Assembly (NCBI GenBank): GCA_013815575.1
Contig: JACDFX010000016.1
Span: 1 to 11,676, forward strand
DNA: 11,676 nt
Direction of reading: 5' to 3'
From: Rubrobacter sp.
GTDB taxonomy: Bacteria > Actinomycetota > Rubrobacteria > Rubrobacterales > Rubrobacteraceae
The first letter of the stretch is position 1, and each line of letters begins with the position of its first letter. Positions 6,635-11,676 of the stretch are shown piece after piece. Below the pieces are notes generated by a model. That model was not told where the DNA came from. It worked only from the letters and a program-made list of their open reading frames with translations, and did not search any database. A program made the translations under genes and the position numbers.

Positions 6635-7157
6635 CCCGGATGCGGCTCCAGAAAAGGGCCTCCCTTTCCGTCCTTTTTATGAAGGCATCCTTGCCGCCCA
6701 TGTAGGCTTGTATGTCCGTGGGAAACCTTTCGGCCAGGTCCTTCTTCAACGTTCCGTAGGCGCGGGCGGTCTCTGGGTGCTGGATCAGGTAGTCCTTGAA
6801 AGCCAAGTGACGCTCCACTTCCGGGGTGCCGGCCTCAAAGACGTGAACGTTGCAGGTTCGCACGGACCCGCGATTCCTCGTGAAGAAGCGTCGCCCGGGG
6901 ATACCGTATTCCCCCCAAGCCTCGTAATCTCTCCCGACCAGCACCCCGTTGAAATCGTCCACTTTCCGGATCTTTCGGACTTCTACCAGGACGTCTACCG
7001 TCGGCTTGGCGCTCAGGCCCGGCACGGCGGTGCTGCCGATGTGGTGAACGGCAAGGGCTTCGTCGCCGAGGGTGAAGCGCAGCGCGGTGGCCTCCGTCTC
7101 GAAAGCTTCCGTCCAGGCGGGGTCGTGCGGCACGACCCTGACCTCGCGGGGCGTCAC
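6621..7157 (-). CDS. GrpB/UPF0157 family protein (nucleotidyltransferase-like)
   Basis: A 178-residue protein of the GrpB family (PF04229), which belongs to the nucleotidyltransferase fold. The signature is VHHIGSTAVPGLSAKPTVD (37-55): GST forms the start of the active-site loop and Asp55-x-Leu resembles the metal-binding pair. The opening VRVVPHDPAWTEAF and the later HVFEAGTPEVERHLAFKDYL are also family features. The biochemical role of GrpB proteins is not settled; in actinobacteria the domain is sometimes fused to dephospho-CoA kinase. Here it stands alone, 13 bases after the permease stop (GTG start at 7157), and its end overlaps the kinase start by 14 bases, so it is firmly inside the catabolic operon. 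Whether it modifies a sugar, a protein or a nucleotide cannot be seen. The family call is solid and the function unknown. Confidence 0.85.
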   Translation of the reverse strand: MTPREVRVVPHDPAWTEAFETEATALRFTLGDEALAVHHIGSTAVPGLSAKPTVDVLVEVRKIRKVDDFNGVLVGRDYEAWGEYGIPGRRFFTRNRGSVRTCNVHVFEAGTPEVERHLAFKDYLIQHPETARAYGTLKKDLAERFPTDIQAYMGGKDAFIKRTEREALFWSRIRDEAG

Positions 7158-7170
7158 GGGTTCGTCCCTA

Positions 7171-8199
7171 TCAACCGGCCCTGCTCTCGCGGCGGCGATT
7201 CAGGGCGTCCACGAGGACGGCCAGAAAGATCACGACGCCCTGGACGAACTGGACCCAGAACGGTGGGACGTTTAGCAGGGTGAGGCCGTTGTTGAGCGTG
7301 CCGATCAGGAGGACGCCCACGAGCGTACCGCCCATGCTGCCCCGCCCCCCGAAGAGTGAGGTCCCGCCGATGACCACCGCCGCGATGACCTGCAGCTCCA
7401 GCCCTTCGGCCGCCGAGGGCAGCGCGGAGTTCAGGCGGCTCGTCAGGACCACCGCCGAGAGGCCGGCGCAGAGGCCGGAGATCGCGTACACCAGAAACGA
7501 GACCCGCCGCACGGGGATGCCGGCCAGGCGCGCGGCCTCCCGGTTGCCGCCAATGGCGTAGACCTGGTGGCCGAAGACCGTGCGGGAGAGGACGAAGTAG
7601 CCGATGGCGAAGACGGCGAGCGTCAGCCACACGAGCAGGCTCACGCCCAGGATCTCCGCCTGCCCGACGAACGTGAAGCTCGCGGGGAAGCCGAAGACCG
7701 TCTGTCCGCTGCTCACGGCGAGGGTCAGGCCGCGGCCCATCGAGAGGACGGCGAGGGTGACGATAAACGGCGTGATGCCGAAATACGTGGTGGAGAAGCC
7801 GTTAAAGGCCCCGATCAGGAGCCCGGCGCCCAGCGCCACCAGGATACCCACGAAACCGGGAACCCCGCCCTGCATGGAGATCGCAGCCAACATCCCCGTC
7901 AGGGCGACGATCGAGCCTACCGAGAGGTCTATGCCGGCGGTAATGATGACGAACGTCATGCCCACGGCGGCGATACCGATAACCGCCGACTGCACGACTA
8001 TCTGGGTAAAGTTGTCGAACTCGAGGAAGTTCGGGGCCACGAGGGCGAGGACGACGCACAGGAGGATCCAGGCCGCCAGTATCGGCCCCGTGCCGGTCAG
8101 AGAACGGGCAAGGATGCCCCCTATCCCCCGCCGTCCGGAGCCTCCCTGCTGGGCCTGCTCCTTACCGGGCTCCGCCCCGGCAGCGCGTTTTTCGGCCAC
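7171..8199 (-). CDS. CUT2-type sugar ABC transporter permease (RbsC-like)
   Basis: A 342-residue integral membrane protein of the ribose/xylose/autoinducer-2 permease family (PF02653). A hydrophilic N-terminal tail of about 35 residues (AEKRAAGAEPGKEQ) is followed by roughly nine to ten hydrophobic segments, near residues 38-55, 67-88, 94-110, 113-133, 142-160, 184-204, 232-252, 268-283, 288-302 and 316-331. AGIDLSVGSIVALTGM (88-103) is a family hallmark. GGNREAARLAGIPVRRV (217-233) is the cytoplasmic coupling loop that docks on the ATPase, and VIGGTSLFGGRGS (276-288) is also conserved. It would work as a homodimer with the ATPase encoded just upstream. The GTG start at 8199 lies three bases after the ATPase stop, with the GGAGGAAGG binding site formed by the last ATPase codons. 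Confidence 0.95.
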   Translation of the reverse strand: MAEKRAAGAEPGKEQAQQGGSGRRGIGGILARSLTGTGPILAAWILLCVVLALVAPNFLEFDNFTQIVVQSAVIGIAAVGMTFVIITAGIDLSVGSIVALTGMLAAISMQGGVPGFVGILVALGAGLLIGAFNGFSTTYFGITPFIVTLAVLSMGRGLTLAVSSGQTVFGFPASFTFVGQAEILGVSLLVWLTLAVFAIGYFVLSRTVFGHQVYAIGGNREAARLAGIPVRRVSFLVYAISGLCAGLSAVVLTSRLNSALPSAAEGLELQVIAAVVIGGTSLFGGRGSMGGTLVGVLLIGTLNNGLTLLNVPPFWVQFVQGVVIFLAVLVDALNRRRESRAG

Positions 8200-8202
8200 G
8201 TA

Positions 8203-9729
8203 CTATCCTTCCTCCCCGTCCGTCTCCGCGCCATTCTCTTCCGTTCCGGAGGTCGCGTACTCCAGGATCTTCTCCTGGTCCGCCTCCGCGCTGGAGATCT
8301 CACCCACCACCCTGCCCCCACGCAGGACCACGATGCGGTCGGCCATCCCGAGAAGCTCCGGAAACTCGGAGCTCACCATCACAACGGCCCCGCCCCCGGC
8401 CGCGATCTCCAGCACGTGCTCGTAGATCTCGCTCTTCGCCCCCACGTCTATCCCCCGCGTCGGCTCGTCGAGGAGCACCACGGAGGGCTCGGTAGCCATC
8501 GCCCGCGCCAGCACGACTTTCTGCTGGTTGCCGCCGGAGAGCAGCCCGGCCTCCTGCTTCAGGGACGAGGCCCTAACCCCGAACCGCTCTCGCAGTCTTT
8601 GCCCGAAGGAGCGGTAGCGTCCCCCGTCCACGAAGCCGGCGCGGCTAATACGGTCGAGGACGCTCAGGATCATGTTCTCGTTGATGGACGCCGAATGTAT
8701 GATCCCCTCGGTCCCTCTGTCCTCCGGCACGTACACGATGCCCGAGTCGAGGCCTTCCGACACGGTGCGTATTTTCCGCCCCTGTCCTTTGACCAGGATT
8801 TCACCGCCGGTTGCGGGCGTGACGCCGGCTATCGTCTTTAGCGTCTCGGTGCGGCCCGCGCCGACGACGCCGGCGAGGCCCAGTATCTCGCCCCGCCTCA
8901 CGCTGAAGGAGACGTCCCGCACCCGCGGCTCCAGGCTTAGGTTCTTTACCTCAAGCGCAACCTCCCCGAGCTCCCGCTCGCGGCTCGGGAAGAGGGAGTC
9001 CAGGCGCTTGTTGACCATCGCCTGCACGAGAGATTCGGTGGTCCATTCGTTTATCGGCCTGGAGCCGACGACCGCGCCGTCGCGCATGACGGTCGCCGCG
9101 TCGCAGATCTCGAATACCTCTTCTAGATGGTGGCTTATATAGATGACGGAGATGCCTTCCTGGCGGAGGTCGCGCACCACGTCGAAGAGCACCTGTATCT
9201 CGGAGCTCTGGAGGGCGCTCGTGGGCTCGTCCATTACCAGGATGCGGGCATCGCGGTGGAGTGCTTTCGCCACCTCGAGGAGCTGGCGAACCCCGAGCCT
9301 GAGCGACCGGACCGGCGCCCCCGTGCTCAGGTTGTCGAGCCCTACCCGGGCGAGCAGACGCCGCGCCCGCGTCCGCGCCTCGCGGCGGTCGAGCAGCGGG
9401 CCGCGCGAGGGCATATCCCCGAGAAAGAGGTTCTCGGCCACGCTCATCTCCGGGACGAGGCTCAACTCCTGGTAGATCACGGCGATGCCGGCCGCTAAAG
9501 AGTCGGCCGGGCTGCCGGCCTCCAGCGGCTCCCCGTCCACCACGATGCGCCCGTCGTCAGAGCGGTAGGCCCCCGCCAGCACCTTTATGAGGGTGGACTT
9601 GCCGGCCCCGTTCTCGCCCACAATACCCATGACCTGCCCGCGCCCCACGCGCAGGTCCACCCCCTTGAGCGCGTGCACGCCCGGGAACCTCTTGTCTATC
9701 CCCTCCATCACAAGCGCGGTCTCCGTCAC
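8203..9729 (-). CDS. CUT2-type sugar ABC transporter ATP-binding protein (RbsA-like, two NBDs)
   Basis: With the GTG start the protein has 508 residues, matching the tandem-domain sugar ATPases (RbsA about 500). The first nucleotide-binding domain has Walker A GENGAGKST (38-46), Q-loop IYQELS, a degenerate signature LRLGV (143-147), Walker B ILVMDEPTSAL (163-173) and switch His200. The second has the degenerate Walker A GVVGAGRTE (287-295), a full LSGGN signature (397-401), LLDEPTRGIDVGAK (419-432), and Ser instead of the switch His (VSSEFPE). This asymmetry is normal for the family, so probably only one site hydrolyses ATP well. A longer frame to ATG 9780 would translate a GC-rich palindrome into a Pro/Arg-rich leader and is rejected. 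GAAGGAG stands four bases before GTG 9729. It would power uptake with the neighbouring permease and binding protein. Confidence 0.95.
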   Translation of the reverse strand: MTETALVMEGIDKRFPGVHALKGVDLRVGRGQVMGIVGENGAGKSTLIKVLAGAYRSDDGRIVVDGEPLEAGSPADSLAAGIAVIYQELSLVPEMSVAENLFLGDMPSRGPLLDRREARTRARRLLARVGLDNLSTGAPVRSLRLGVRQLLEVAKALHRDARILVMDEPTSALQSSEIQVLFDVVRDLRQEGISVIYISHHLEEVFEICDAATVMRDGAVVGSRPINEWTTESLVQAMVNKRLDSLFPSRERELGEVALEVKNLSLEPRVRDVSFSVRRGEILGLAGVVGAGRTETLKTIAGVTPATGGEILVKGQGRKIRTVSEGLDSGIVYVPEDRGTEGIIHSASINENMILSVLDRISRAGFVDGGRYRSFGQRLRERFGVRASSLKQEAGLLSGGNQQKVVLARAMATEPSVVLLDEPTRGIDVGAKSEIYEHVLEIAAGGGAVVMVSSEFPELLGMADRIVVLRGGRVVGEISSAEADQEKILEYATSGTEENGAETDGEEG

Positions 9730-9733
9730 ACGT

Positions 9734-9740
9734 CTCCTTC
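9734..9740 (-). promoter_or_regulatory. Ribosome binding site of the ABC ATPase gene
   Basis: Minus-strand GAAGGAG, four bases before GTG 9729, decides the start of the ATPase gene. It lies just past the intergenic palindrome. Confidence 0.65.
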
Positions 9741-9747
9741 GGCCGGC

Positions 9748-9771
9748 CCGCCGGGCCCCGGGGCCCGGCGG
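9748..9771. repeat. Perfect 24-nt palindrome between the binding-protein and ATPase genes
   Basis: The half-site CCGCCGGGCCCC is followed directly by its exact reverse complement. In the mRNA this gives an all-GC hairpin with at most about 10 stable base pairs and a four-base loop. It sits 15 bases after the binding-protein stop and seven bases before the ATPase Shine-Dalgarno sequence. There is no T-run after it, so it is not a standard intrinsic terminator. In sugar importer operons such hairpins often protect the upstream binding-protein message from 3' decay, giving more binding protein than ATPase and permease. That role is inferred here. Confidence 0.75.
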
Positions 9772-9786
9772 ACGAGGCATTGCTTC

Positions 9787-10794
9787 CTACTTGACCTGGT
9801 TGCTCCAGATACCGTAGTCCTTCACTTCCTGGCTGTCTATGTTCTCCTTGTCGATGACGATCGTCGGGTAGAAGAACTCCTTCGGGGGCGTCTTGTCCTG
9901 GTTGGCCTGCTGGTCTATGAAGTCCATGGCGGTGCGGGCCATCTCGACGGGGTTCTGGCTCACGGTGGCGGTCTGCTTGTCGTTGCGGATGGCGTCCAGC
10001 GCCTGGGCCGTGCCGTCGATGCCGACGACGTAGATATGCTCGTCGCTGCTCGGCGGCTCGTAGCGGCCGGCCGAGTCTATGCCCCGGATCGCGCCTACCG
10101 TGTTGTCGTCGTTGGCGCCGAAGATGGCGTCCACCTTCGGGTTGGCCTGCAGGATGTTGGTCGTGACGTTCAGGGCCTTCTCCTGGTCGAAGTCCGCCGG
10201 CTGATTCGCCACGATCTCGATGTCCGGGTGCTGCTTCATCACCTGCTGGAAGCCGGTCTCCCGGTCGGCCGCGGCGGTCGTGCCGACGAGGCCCTGAAGG
10301 TCCACCACGTTGCCCCTCGGCTCGCCGTACCTTTTTTCGAGCAGGTCAACGATGTAGTTGGCGCCCTTCTTGCCGGCCTGGATGTTGTCTGTCTCCACGG
10401 CGCTGGCGAGCTCGCCGCCCTCGGAGCCACGGTCGAGGGTGAAGACGGGGATATCCGCGTTGTTGGCGGCCTGGACCGCCGGGACGATGCCGTTGGCGTC
10501 GATCGGGACGAGGACGAGCGCGTCAACGTCCTGGGTGATGAGGTCCTGGGTCTGGTTGAACTGGGCGCCCGCATCACCGTTGGCGTTCGTCTCCTTGAGC
10601 TCGAAGCCGTGCTCCTTCGCGCCGTCCTTGACGCCCTTCTGGAGGCCGACGAAGAACGCGTTGTTCAGCGTCGGGCCGGCGTAGCCGACCGTAAGCTGGT
10701 CTCCTCCACCTCCGCCGCTTCCGCCTCCCGCGCAGGCGGTGACGACCAGCGCCAGTGCCGACACCAAAACCACCCGAACCAAAGAACCTCTCAC
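9787..10794 (-). CDS. Ribose-type sugar ABC transporter substrate-binding lipoprotein (RbsB-like)
   Basis: A 335-residue type I periplasmic-binding-fold protein (PF13407). The signal peptide is VRGSLVRVVLVSALALVVTAC, with lipobox VTAC and Cys21 as the lipidated residue; a Gly/Ser linker follows, so it is anchored outside the membrane. Alignment by eye to E. coli RbsB keeps all the ribose-contact residues: Asn45, Phe47 and Phe48 (TLNNAFF), Asp121-Arg122 (FTLDRG), Arg178 (ADRETGF), Phe202 (QPADFD), Asn228 (GANDDN), Asp260 (VGIDGT) and Gln280 (TVSQNP). The ligand is therefore likely a neutral pentose-like or smaller sugar, which is hard to square with an acid substrate. The GTG at 10794 is chosen over an upstream ATG (10869) because of GAGGAGGAG five bases away and because the extension would displace the signal peptide. 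It follows the SDR gene by 105 bases in which I see no clear promoter or terminator. Confidence 0.95.
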   Translation of the reverse strand: MRGSLVRVVLVSALALVVTACAGGGSGGGGGDQLTVGYAGPTLNNAFFVGLQKGVKDGAKEHGFELKETNANGDAGAQFNQTQDLITQDVDALVLVPIDANGIVPAVQAANNADIPVFTLDRGSEGGELASAVETDNIQAGKKGANYIVDLLEKRYGEPRGNVVDLQGLVGTTAAADRETGFQQVMKQHPDIEIVANQPADFDQEKALNVTTNILQANPKVDAIFGANDDNTVGAIRGIDSAGRYEPPSSDEHIYVVGIDGTAQALDAIRNDKQTATVSQNPVEMARTAMDFIDQQANQDKTPPKEFFYPTIVIDKENIDSQEVKDYGIWSNQVK

Positions 10795-10799
10795 CGTAA

Positions 10800-10808
10800 C
10801 TCCTCCTC
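10800..10808 (-). promoter_or_regulatory. Ribosome binding site of the sugar-binding lipoprotein gene
   Basis: Minus-strand GAGGAGGAG lies five bases before GTG 10794. It is among the strongest sites in the window, as expected for the most highly made importer component, and it decides the start. Confidence 0.7.
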
Positions 10809-10899
10809 GTTTCTCTCCCGGAACCCCTCGGGTCCCGCCCTTTGGACGACCGACCGCCTCCCTCTTCAAGGTTCCTTCTCCCGCCGGGGGCGCCGCGCC

Positions 10900-11667
10900 T
10901 CACTGGGCAAGGTAGCCGCCATCCACCGGCAGGATCGCACCGGTCACGAACGACGCCTCGTCGGAGGCCAGAAAGAGGATGGCGTTCGCCACCTCCGACG
11001 GCTCCCCGAGCCTCCCGATGGGGTGCGCCTCCTTCATGGGCGCCTTGTACTCCTCCGGCAGGTCCGCGACGGCCTCGGTCGTTATGGTGCCAGGCGCCAC
11101 GGCGTTCACGCGGATGCCGCGGGCAGCCCACTCGACGGCGAGGTGCTTGGTAATGCCGGTCGCCACGAACTTCGCAGGCCCGTAGGTGGACTGCTGCGCC
11201 TGCCCCGCCACCCCGCTTATGGAGGAGAGACAGACGATGGAACCACCCGGGTTCTCCTGCTCCAGCATCGCCTCGACGGTGAACTTGCAGGTCAAGAACA
11301 TCCCCCGCCCGTCCACGGCCATGACGTGGTCCCAGTCCTCCGGCGTGGCGTCAACGATATTGTTCAAGGGAATAACCCCGGCGTTCGCCACGAGCACGTC
11401 AACCCGCCCGAACGACTCGACCGCTGCCCCGATGATCCGCTTCGCGTCGTCCACCGCCGAGACGTCACCCACTACGGAGACGACCTCGGCCCCCTCCCCG
11501 CCCAGCCGGTCTTCCAGATCCTTCAGCCCTGCCTCGTCCACATCGTTTACGACGAGCCTCGCCCCTTCGCGGGCGAAGAGCTCGGCGGTCGCCCGTCCGA
11601 TACCCTTGGCGGCCCCCGTCACGATCGCGGACTTGCCACCCAGCCTGCTCAACCCCGTCTCTGCCAC
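10900..11667 (-). CDS. Short-chain dehydrogenase/reductase, classical NAD-type
   Basis: A 255-residue classical SDR. TGAAKGIG (17-24) is the cofactor loop. Asp42 (VVNDVDE) at the end of the second strand favours NAD over NADP. NAG (95-97), Ser149 (CLSSISG), Tyr162 and Lys166 (STYGPAK) form the active site, and VNAVAPGTI and the terminal VDGGYLAQ are typical of the family. The fourth catalytic position, usually Asn in a VNLxG segment, reads Asp119 (MAVDGRG). Substrates in this family include sugar alcohols, aldoses, aldonates and 3-oxoacyl compounds; placement before a sugar importer suggests oxidation of the imported sugar or sugar alcohol, but that is inference. The start is GTG 11667 with GAGGAG a few bases upstream at the window edge. 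It is on the same strand as the importer genes, 105 bases from the first of them, and could be the first or an internal gene of the operon; what lies upstream is outside the window. Confidence 0.92.
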   Translation of the reverse strand: MAETGLSRLGGKSAIVTGAAKGIGRATAELFAREGARLVVNDVDEAGLKDLEDRLGGEGAEVVSVVGDVSAVDDAKRIIGAAVESFGRVDVLVANAGVIPLNNIVDATPEDWDHVMAVDGRGMFLTCKFTVEAMLEQENPGGSIVCLSSISGVAGQAQQSTYGPAKFVATGITKHLAVEWAARGIRVNAVAPGTITTEAVADLPEEYKAPMKEAHPIGRLGEPSEVANAILFLASDEASFVTGAILPVDGGYLAQ

Positions 11668-11676
11668 GCTCTCCTC

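Noticed and set aside
7567..8841. Long plus-strand open frame of 424 codons
   Set aside because: It lies antisense to the permease and ATPase genes, shows no family features, and is rich in Arg, Gly, His and Asp as expected for an antisense shadow. The same holds for the frames at 3059-4144 and 3930-4958.
9730..9780. ATPase start at ATG 9780
   Set aside because: It would translate the 24-nt palindrome into a Pro/Arg-rich leader. GTG 9729 has GAAGGAG in place and gives the normal family N-terminus.
10795..10869. Binding-protein start at ATG 10869
   Set aside because: It would put 25 charged residues before the lipoprotein signal peptide; the GTG at 10794 has a much better binding site.
1..11676. 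CRISPR arrays, tRNA or rRNA genes, insertion sequences, phage or defence genes
   Set aside because: No direct-repeat arrays, cloverleaf-like sequences, transposase motifs or terminal repeats were seen in reading the window; coding density is nearly complete with metabolic and transport genes.

Overview
The window is about 11.7 kb of high-GC bacterial DNA. All 12 protein genes I can support lie on the minus strand, so transcription runs from the right end to the left. Codon use is strongly GC-biased at third positions, yet ATA (Ile) and AGG (Arg) codons occur freely. Ten of the 12 starts are GTG or TTG. The solute-binding protein is a lipoprotein, as expected of a monoderm. Together these suggest a high-GC actinobacterium, perhaps Rubrobacter-like. 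That is an inference from style, not a database match.

Right part (9.7-11.7 kb, first transcribed): an NAD-type short-chain dehydrogenase (SDR), then a ribose-type (CUT2) ABC importer made of a lipoprotein binding protein, a double-domain ATPase (8203-9729) and a permease (7171-8199). A perfect 24-nt palindrome lies between the binding-protein and ATPase genes. Middle part (3.2-7.2 kb): a GrpB/UPF0157 protein, a DUF1537 acid-sugar kinase, a PdxA-family 4-phospho-hydroxyacid dehydrogenase and a LarA-family (nickel-pincer) hydroxyacid racemase/epimerase. These are packed with overlaps or gaps of 13 nt or less. Left part (0-3.1 kb): a PF04199 cyclase/hydrolase overlapping a RidA-family protein, then MoeA (molybdenum insertion), then the start of an unrecognised gene that runs off the left edge.

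The working model is an import-and-catabolism operon for a sugar or sugar acid. The importer brings in a small sugar; its binding protein retains every ribose-contact residue of E. coli RbsB that I could align. The SDR may oxidise the sugar or an alcohol. The DUF1537 kinase and PdxA homologue form the known pair that phosphorylates a four-carbon aldonate (D-threonate or D-erythronate) and oxidatively decarboxylates it to dihydroxyacetone phosphate. The LarA homologue, coupled to that pair with a 1-nt gap, would fit a C2 epimerase that brings the other 2-hydroxyacid epimer into the same route. That combination is the most interesting feature here. I cannot say from sequence alone whether it has been described, and the substrate is unproven. 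The cyclase/RidA pair may handle a lactone, amide or reactive side product, or may be a separate module. No regulator, transposon, tRNA, rRNA or CRISPR is visible, and no stretch over about 160 bases lacks a gene.
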